Translations under genes and position numbers: made by a program | Shown: piece by piece, positions 21,726 through 26,883 of the stretch | Layout of the letters: every line of letters begins with the position of its first letter | How positions within the stretch are numbered: position 1 is the stretch's first letter | Assembly: GCA_023663915.1 (NCBI GenBank) | Contig: JAMPGN010000029.1 | Location: 1 to 26,883, forward strand | Length of the DNA: 26,883 bases | Reading direction: 5' to 3' | From: Eubacterium sp. | GTDB lineage: Bacteria; Bacillota_A; Clostridia; Lachnospirales; Lachnospiraceae | Notes under the pieces: model-generated | What the model saw: the letters and a program-made list of their open reading frames with translations, nothing else | Databases searched by the model: none | Told to the model about the DNA's origin: nothing

Positions 21726-23254
21726 GAAAAATATTACATTATGCATTAAACAGAGTTGTGATAACGGCGCTCATTGTGTTGCTGCAGGTCGGATTTTTTA
21801 TGCTGGAGCTTTTCTGGTGGGGGAATTATTATGTAGAGATTGCCTTTGTCCTGCGGCTCTTAAGTTTCGGTGCAGTGTTCTATATTGTCTGGAAACCGGA
21901 CAATCCTGCCGTCAAATTGGCGTGGATTGTGCCGATTCTGATTTTTCCGCTCTTCGGGGGTATCCTGTATCTTGCTTTTGGACATGTTTTTATCCCGAAG
22001 AAACTGCGCGCCAGCATGGAACGAACAGATGTTCTTGTCAAAAAATGTTTAAAACAGGATGAAGAGACCATGGCAAGGCTGGAACAGGACGATGGGGGGA
22101 TCGCGAACCAGAGCCGGTATATCATGGATTATGGCATGGCACCCGTGTGGGAACATTCGTCATCCGTCTATTATCCGGACGGACTGCCCTACTGGAAGCA
22201 GATGCTCGATGATTTAGAGAAGGCACAACATTTCGTCTTTTTGGAATATTTCATTCTGTGCGAGGGGGAAATGTGGAATGCGGTTCTGGAAGTGCTGGAA
22301 CGCAAGGTGAAAGAGGGCGTGGAAGTCCGGCTGATCTATGATGACGTGGGGAGTGCTTTTCTGCTTCCGAAGAAATACTATGAGACGATCGAGAAAAAGG
22401 GAATCAAATGCGTTGCGTTCAACAGGCTGATTCCATTCATGTCGTTGATACTGAATAATAGGGATCACCGAAAGATCGTGGTGATTGACGGCAGAGTCGG
22501 TTATACCGGCGGTATCAACATGGCGGACGAGTATATCAACTATACGCATCCCCACGGCGACCACTGGAAGGACGCGGGTATTCGCATCGAGGGGGAAGCG
22601 GTATGGAATTTTACGGTGATGTTTCTTCAGATGTGGAATATGGCGCGTTACACCGAGGAAGATTATAGCAGATATCACTATCACTTTGAGAAGAAACCGG
22701 AGGCGGAAGGATTTGTACAGCCTTATATGGACACACCGTTGGACGACGAGATTCTGGGTGAGAATATCTATCTGAATCTGATCGGTTATGCGAAGAAATA
22801 TATTTATATCTATACGCCGTACCTGATTACGGACAATGAGATGTTCACGGCGTTAAAACTTGCGGCGAAGCGCGGTGTGGACGTGCGTATTGTGACGCCC
22901 GGAACGCCGGATAAGAAAATGATCTATTGGCTGACCCAGTCTAATTACCAGAATTTGATCGAGGCAGGGGTCAAGATTTATCAGTATACGCCAGGATTTC
23001 TACATTCTAAATGCGTGCTCTGTGACGACGAGGTGGCGACCGTCGGCACGGTCAATTTTGATTACCGCAGTTTCTATCATCATTTTGAGTGCGGAGTCTT
23101 TTTGTACCGGGCGGATGCGATAGCAGCGTTGAAGAAAGACATGGAGGAAACGTTTACCGTTTCGGAAGCTGTTTCGTTAGAGTGGTGTACGAAGAAATTT
23201 GTCAAGACGAATGTGATCGGACCGATCTTAAAACTGTTTTCACCACTGTTGTAG
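21722..23254 (+). CDS. cls: Cardiolipin synthase (phospholipase D family)
   Basis: Membrane enzyme that condenses two phosphatidylglycerol molecules into cardiolipin. The 510-residue protein has hydrophobic segments within about 10-85 (two or three membrane passes) and two catalytic HKD motifs. The first is DHRKIVVIDGRVGYTGGIN (H249, K251), and the second is LHSKCVLCDDEVATVG (H428, K430) with VNFDYRS after it. Length and architecture match the Gram-positive Cls family. The ATG overlaps the smsB stop by four bases, so the two are translationally coupled, although no functional link between Fe-S assembly and cardiolipin is established by that alone. The acyltransferase gene begins 32 bases downstream. 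Confidence 0.95.
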   Translation: MRKILHYALNRVVITALIVLLQVGFFMLELFWWGNYYVEIAFVLRLLSFGAVFYIVWKPDNPAVKLAWIVPILIFPLFGGILYLAFGHVFIPKKLRASMERTDVLVKKCLKQDEETMARLEQDDGGIANQSRYIMDYGMAPVWEHSSSVYYPDGLPYWKQMLDDLEKAQHFVFLEYFILCEGEMWNAVLEVLERKVKEGVEVRLIYDDVGSAFLLPKKYYETIEKKGIKCVAFNRLIPFMSLILNNRDHRKIVVIDGRVGYTGGINMADEYINYTHPHGDHWKDAGIRIEGEAVWNFTVMFLQMWNMARYTEEDYSRYHYHFEKKPEAEGFVQPYMDTPLDDEILGENIYLNLIGYAKKYIYIYTPYLITDNEMFTALKLAAKRGVDVRIVTPGTPDKKMIYWLTQSNYQNLIEAGVKIYQYTPGFLHSKCVLCDDEVATVGTVNFDYRSFYHHFECGVFLYRADAIAALKKDMEETFTVSEAVSLEWCTKKFVKTNVIGPILKLFSPLL

Positions 23255-23285
23255 GGATGTGGGGTGAAGGGAGAATGAGAGAATT

Positions 23286-24002
23286 ATGTTACGTTTTATA
23301 GAAGTCATTGTATGTAATCTACCGAGGATCTATATGATACCGAAGATGGCATATAAGGCAAAGCACACGGAAAAGTATACGGAGGAAGAGTGCTATAAGT
23401 ACGCTAGACTTGCCATTCGCCGTATGATGAGGGCGGGGCATATATCGACGAAAAAGTACGGTCTGGAAAATTTACCGTCGGAAGGCGGCTATATAATGTT
23501 TCCGAACCATCAGGGCAAATATGACGCGCTGGGAATCATGTACGCACATGAGAAACCCTGCTCCGTGGTGATTGATGATGCGAAGTCGCACGGGCTTTTA
23601 GTCAAGCAATTTATTGATCTGGTGAAGGGAAAGCGGATGGTCAAGGATGATTTAAGGCAGTCGGTGACGATTATCAAGGAATTGGCGGAAGATACGAAGA
23701 ACGGGCGCAAGTTTATTATTTTTCCGGAAGGGGGATACTATAGAAACCATAATACGGTTGGCGCATTCAAGCCCGGAAGTTTTAAGAGCGCGGTGAGGGC
23801 AAGGGTGCCGATTGTTCCGGTGGCGCTGATCGACTCTTATAAGGCGTTTGAAGAGTGGTCCCTAAGGCCTGTGGAGACGCAGGTGCATTTTCTTAAGGCG
23901 ATCTCCTACGAAGAATATAAAGGAATGACGACGATGGAAATTGCTGATATGGTGCGGGACAAGATCGTCGGCACGATCAATGATGTGCTTAGTCTCGCAT
24001 AG
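23286..24002 (+). CDS. plsC: 1-acyl-sn-glycerol-3-phosphate acyltransferase (PlsC family)
   Basis: Second acylation step of phosphatidic acid synthesis: transfers an acyl chain to lysophosphatidate. The 238-residue protein has the catalytic H-x4-D motif in NHQGKYD (H75, D80) and the substrate motif FPEGG (146-150), followed by FKPGSFKSAVRARVPIVPV, typical of PlsC. The N-terminus is hydrophobic, consistent with membrane attachment. AAGGGAG lies about 12 bases upstream of the chosen ATG. It follows the cardiolipin synthase gene in the same direction, giving a two-gene phospholipid unit, and ends just before a strong bidirectional hairpin. Confidence 0.92.
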   Translation: MLRFIEVIVCNLPRIYMIPKMAYKAKHTEKYTEEECYKYARLAIRRMMRAGHISTKKYGLENLPSEGGYIMFPNHQGKYDALGIMYAHEKPCSVVIDDAKSHGLLVKQFIDLVKGKRMVKDDLRQSVTIIKELAEDTKNGRKFIIFPEGGYYRNHNTVGAFKPGSFKSAVRARVPIVPVALIDSYKAFEEWSLRPVETQVHFLKAISYEEYKGMTTMEIADMVRDKIVGTINDVLSLA

Positions 24003-24025
24003 GCGGCTCGTTGTTATACGGTTAG

Positions 24026-24066
24026 AAAACAGATACGCAGGGCATCAGACCTTGCGTATCTGTTTT
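24026..24066. terminator. Bidirectional intrinsic terminator overlapping the tmcAL 3' end
   Basis: A perfect 14-base inverted repeat, AAAACAGATACGCA (24026-24039) against TGCGTATCTGTTTT (24053-24066), gives T-runs on both strands. It serves plsC on the plus strand and tmcAL on the minus strand. The right arm lies inside the last codons of tmcAL. Confidence 0.88.
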
Positions 24067-25298
24067 GTGTATTCGGTCTCCGTTGTCTCCGCATTCGCAC
24101 GACCGGGAAATTTGTGGCGTATGACACTCTGATAGATGTGTCCGGCATAAATGTCTTTCTGAAGCATACCTCTGCCATTTTCTGACAACAGATGATCCGC
24201 GTCAGCAAGTTTGGACAAAAGCGGGATACTGCTCTTTGACTTGATAGCAGATAGTAATGGTTCGGCGCTTTTGCAAAAACCGAGCATACGCGCGTAGTAT
24301 ATGTAATCCTCAGACTGATAGGTTACAAAATCTGCCTGCGGCATCCGCAGGAGAATGTGCATCAGGCTTCGTGCGATATGTGTGTAAGTCATGTTTTTGG
24401 TCTTCACCCGATCGCAGAAATCGGTGAAATTGCGGTATGCGGGCAGTTTCCGTACAATGCGGTCAGACAGCGTGCTGCTGATATCCGCGTATTTCGTGTA
24501 GCCTTCTGACTGTTCCGACAAGAGCTGATAGTGCAGCGGCAGGGAAAAATCGTCAGCGAGGATAGGAAAAGCCTGTTCATTCTGCGATTTCAGAAGTTCA
24601 TAAGCGCTCTTGGGCATCAGTGTGCGGATATCATCTGAAAAATGGCCGGAAGAGGATATCGCTTCACGAATTGCCAAGGCGGAACAGTAAGAACTGCTTA
24701 AGCTCGCATCGTGATAGGAAGATCCCGCGCGCCGGATCGTATAGGGTTTGATATGACTTCCGCGTCGGGAGAGCGCCTTGCAGTACTCGATTCCGAGAAT
24801 ATTATTGGGAGTCATCAGCACATTCATATGAGCATTAAGATGAGGAGCGCATGTCAACAGGGCTGTGTTTCTGGCGTTAGGGTAAGTCGCGCCGTTTTTT
24901 AATTGCCTGTTTAATATTTCCTTGAAGACATCATTTTCGTTGGAAAGATTCCGCGCAAATTCCAACAGAAGATCCGTGTCTCCACACTCGCTTCCGAAAC
25001 AGAGCACATCCACAATACCGAGTTTGTCCAAAAGCGCGATGGCGCCGGAGGCAAAGTACTGTGCGCTGCCAAGTGCATAATAGACGGGTAGTTCAAGAAC
25101 GAGGTCGGCGCCGTTTTCGAGGGCGGCTTCCGCGCGGAGGTACTTGTCGGTGATCGCAGGCGTGCCCCTCTGTACGAAGTTGCCGCTCATGACGACGATG
25201 CAGTAATCCGCACCGGTTAATTCTTTTGCCTTGGCGATATGATATGCATGTCCGTTGTGAAAAGGATTATACTCTGCAATAATTCCTACTGTTTTCAT
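24045..25298 (-). CDS. tmcAL: tRNA(Met) cytidine acetate ligase (TmcAL, YlbM family)
   Basis: Uses acetate and ATP to form N4-acetylcytidine at the wobble base of elongator tRNA-Met. The nucleotidyltransferase fold is shown by GIIAEYNPFHNGH (H14-x2-H17, the HIGH-like motif) at the start, MSGNFVQRGTPAITDKY, and the ELPVYYALGSAQYFASGA segment. The length of 417 residues matches TmcAL. It was earlier annotated as a generic nucleotidyltransferase. AAAGGGGAAA lies upstream of the ATG on the minus strand. The gene is alone on this strand between plsC (convergent) and pta (divergent). The last codons form one arm of the shared terminator. Confidence 0.95.
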   Translation of the reverse strand: MKTVGIIAEYNPFHNGHAYHIAKAKELTGADYCIVVMSGNFVQRGTPAITDKYLRAEAALENGADLVLELPVYYALGSAQYFASGAIALLDKLGIVDVLCFGSECGDTDLLLEFARNLSNENDVFKEILNRQLKNGATYPNARNTALLTCAPHLNAHMNVLMTPNNILGIEYCKALSRRGSHIKPYTIRRAGSSYHDASLSSSYCSALAIREAISSSGHFSDDIRTLMPKSAYELLKSQNEQAFPILADDFSLPLHYQLLSEQSEGYTKYADISSTLSDRIVRKLPAYRNFTDFCDRVKTKNMTYTHIARSLMHILLRMPQADFVTYQSEDYIYYARMLGFCKSAEPLLSAIKSKSSIPLLSKLADADHLLSENGRGMLQKDIYAGHIYQSVIRHKFPGRANAETTETEYTKQIRKV

Positions 25299-25457
25299 AT
25301 GATTTCCCCTTTACTTGCATATATGGCTGACTGACAACGTTGTATGGTTACTTATATCAGTTTATCATAAAAAAATTATTTTGTATCTATATTTAATATG
25401 AAAAGTCAGCATAAATTTTGGGTGAAAAATTAAATGAAATAAAAAGCGGAATACATC

Positions 25458-25486
25458 TTGTACGAAATCGTTTATTTTTGTATAAT
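25458..25486 (+). promoter_or_regulatory. Sigma-A promoter for pta
   Basis: TTGTAC (25458-25463) and a perfect TATAAT (25481-25486) are separated by 17 bases. The leader of about 70 bases contains an inverted repeat AAGATTT-ACA-AAATCTT at 25505-25521, before a strong GGAAGGAG site. Confidence 0.8.
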
Positions 25487-25564
25487 TTTACTGATATCAA
25501 TAGAAAGATTTACAAAATCTTATTCAAATTTTCAAAAATATGGGGTAGAAGGAAGGAGAACAAC

Positions 25565-26566
25565 ATGTCTTACATTGATTTGATGAAAGAGAAGGCGAGG
25601 AGTGACAAGAAAACGATCGTACTGCCGGAGACGAATGATAAGAGGACGCTGATCGCGGCGGCTAATATTTTGAAAGAGGATATCGCGAATATTATCATGA
25701 TTGGCAATGAGGAGAAGATCATGGATGGCGCGGGCTGGCTGGAAGTGGAACTGGACGGCGTTACGATTATCGACCCGGAGACGACGGATAAGTTAGATGG
25801 GTATGTCGATCTTTTGTATGAAACCCGAAAGAATAAGGGAATGACGCCGGAGGCGGCAAGAGAGATCCTACTAAAAGATTATCTTACATTCGGTGTTGTC
25901 ATGGTCAAGGCAAACGACGCGGACGGTATGGTGGCGGGTGCGTGCCATGCGACGGCGGATACATTAAGGCCCGCACTGCAGATTCTAAAGACGGCGCCAG
26001 GCGTGAAGCTCGTATCAGGTTTCTTTATTATGGATGTGCCGGATTGTGAGTTCGGGGAGAAGGGAACGTTCCTGTTTGCAGACTGCGGATTGAATCAGGA
26101 CCCTACGGCGGAAGAGCTTGCGGCGATTGCGGATAGCTCCGCTAAGAGCTTCAAGAGTCTGGTAGGCGCGAAACCTATTATTGCAATGTTGTCACATTCC
26201 ACCAAGGGAAGCGCGAAACATCCGCTCGTGGATAAGATGGTGGAGGCTACCAGAATCGCCCATGAGCAGTATCCGCATCTGTGTCTCGATGGAGAATTGC
26301 AGTCGGATGCGGCGTTAGTTCCGCAGGTGGCGAAATCCAAGGCTCCGGGCAGCGAGGCTGCGGGCAAGGCGAATGTACTTATTTTCCCGAATCTGGATTG
26401 TGGGAATATCGGCTATAAACTGGTGCAGAGGCTTGGCAAGGCGGAGGCGTATGGTCCGATGCTGCAGGGGATTGCGAAACCGGTCAACGATCTGTCCCGT
26501 GGGTGTTCATGGCAGGATATTGTGGGCGTAGTGGCACTTACGGCGGTTCAGGCGCAGTTGGCGTAA
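25565..26566 (+). CDS. pta: Phosphate acetyltransferase
   Basis: Interconverts acetyl-CoA and acetyl phosphate, feeding ATP formation through acetate kinase in fermentative metabolism. The protein (333 residues, the single-domain Pta type) starts MSYIDLMKEKARSDKKTIVLPE. Family motifs are GACHATADTLRPALQ, GFFIMDVP, LSHSTKGSAKHPLVDKM, DGELQSDAALVPQVA and the C-terminal VQRLGKAEAYGPMLQGIAKPV. The start at 25565 has GGAAGGAG six bases upstream; the open frame begins at 25418, but that would start upstream of the promoter. An acetate kinase gene often follows pta, but none appears within the remaining 317 bases. Confidence 0.96.
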   Translation: MSYIDLMKEKARSDKKTIVLPETNDKRTLIAAANILKEDIANIIMIGNEEKIMDGAGWLEVELDGVTIIDPETTDKLDGYVDLLYETRKNKGMTPEAAREILLKDYLTFGVVMVKANDADGMVAGACHATADTLRPALQILKTAPGVKLVSGFFIMDVPDCEFGEKGTFLFADCGLNQDPTAEELAAIADSSAKSFKSLVGAKPIIAMLSHSTKGSAKHPLVDKMVEATRIAHEQYPHLCLDGELQSDAALVPQVAKSKAPGSEAAGKANVLIFPNLDCGNIGYKLVQRLGKAEAYGPMLQGIAKPVNDLSRGCSWQDIVGVVALTAVQAQLA

Positions 26567-26596
26567 TTTGTTTTGATTTAGATTTATAAGTAGTAG

Positions 26597-26650
26597 AAAT
26601 AAGGTCGGATGGATGTGCTTGTATGAAGGTGTATCTGTTTGACCTTATTT
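26597..26650 (+). terminator. Putative long-loop terminator after pta
   Basis: AAATAAGGTC (26597-26606) and GACCTTATTT (26641-26650) form a perfect 10-base stem with a 34-base loop. The TTATTT end is only weakly T-rich, so the terminator role is likely but not certain. Confidence 0.5.
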
Positions 26651-26692
26651 GGGTGTAGGAGGGGGAATGTCAAAGGATGGATGGGGGTGAGG

Positions 26693-26740
26693 GATTGAAA
26701 GGTTGAGAGATTGAAAGGTTGAGAGATTGAAAGGTTGAGA
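26693..26740 (+). repeat. Three perfect tandem copies of a 16-base repeat
   Basis: The unit GATTGAAAGGTTGAGA occurs three times without change at 26693-26708, 26709-26724 and 26725-26740. There are no spacers, so it is a minisatellite and not a CRISPR array. It lies in non-coding DNA after pta, in a region unusually rich in G and A on the plus strand. Confidence 0.95.
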
Positions 26741-26883
26741 GGGCAGATTGCACAAAATGTTCACTCGTGCCGGGCTACAGAATATGGATTTTCTAAAATA
26801 TTCCGTCAAGGTTGTGAAGGACGGACGAAACCGCCCTCAACGCGCATCCATGCGCGATTCGGGCTTTTCGGGACATCCATGTC
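26741..26883. other. Non-coding hairpin-rich tail, possible repeated element
   Basis: No convincing gene is present. The segment contains several inverted repeats: TCCGTC/GACGGA (26802-26807 and 26820-26825), CGCGCA-TCCA-TGCGCG (26841-26856) and GACAT-CC-ATGTC (26872-26883), plus a CGGG-CTTTT-CGGG duplication near 26860-26872. A 24-codon minus-strand frame (26806-26880, beginning MDVPKSPNRA) overlaps these hairpins, but I do not call it a gene. The density of symmetry suggests an intergenic repeat family or the edge of a mobile element running past the window. Confidence 0.45.

Noticed and set aside
26693..26740. Possible CRISPR array
   Set aside because: The 16-base units are directly adjacent with no spacers, and no cas genes are present.

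Overview
The window looks like a chromosomal segment of an anaerobic Clostridia bacterium, most likely Lachnospiraceae. This is inferred from gene content (FtsA-like protein followed by WalJ, the ACT/UPF0210 pair, a FeoA/FeoB pair, a two-gene SufC/SufBD-type Fe-S module, Pta), from strong AGGAGG-type ribosome binding sites, and from consensus sigma-A promoters. I see no rRNA, tRNA, CRISPR array, prophage or insertion sequence. Nearly every base is accounted for by 24 protein genes. Only the last ~320 bases lack a convincing gene.

Layout. (1) Bases 1-2733, envelope block: a secreted GH25 muramidase cut by the left edge, a membrane-anchored LytM-like protein that has lost its metal ligands, a bactofilin, and a small zinc-finger membrane protein, closed by a terminator. 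(2) 2810-9612, replication and cell-cycle block: polA, coaE, an unusually large FtsA/actin-like protein with added C-terminal modules and a DSxYE pentapeptide repeat, and walJ. (3) 9689-11355: an ACT-domain protein and its usual UPF0210 partner. (4) 11558-12982, opposite strand: a soluble chemotaxis receptor with a C-terminal zinc-binding CZB domain. Several hairpins separate it from block 3. (5) 13083-19635, transport block: a textbook promoter, an ECF transporter (S subunit, fused double ATPase, T subunit), an SDR-family protein overlapping feoA, then feoB. (6) 19670-24002: an HPr-like protein lacking the phosphorylatable histidine, an SmsC/SmsB-type minimal Fe-S assembly pair, cardiolipin synthase (overlapping smsB by four bases) and a PlsC-type acyltransferase. 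(7) 24045-25298, opposite strand: tmcAL. (8) 25458-26566: pta with its own promoter. (9) 26567-26883: a long inverted repeat, three perfect copies of a 16-base repeat and a hairpin-rich tail.

Working together: iron import (FeoAB) lies just upstream of Fe-S assembly (Sms), and the two phospholipid enzymes follow in the same direction. The bactofilin and LytM-like pair resembles the cell-shape modules known elsewhere, but here the peptidase partner appears catalytically dead. The most unusual items are the FtsA-like protein with extra modules, the inactive LytM/bactofilin/zinc-finger cluster, the His-less HPr with an intact Ser-46-type motif, the minimal Fe-S pair coupled to cardiolipin synthase, and the repeat tail after pta. 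I did not find a clearly unprecedented multigene defence or mobile system.
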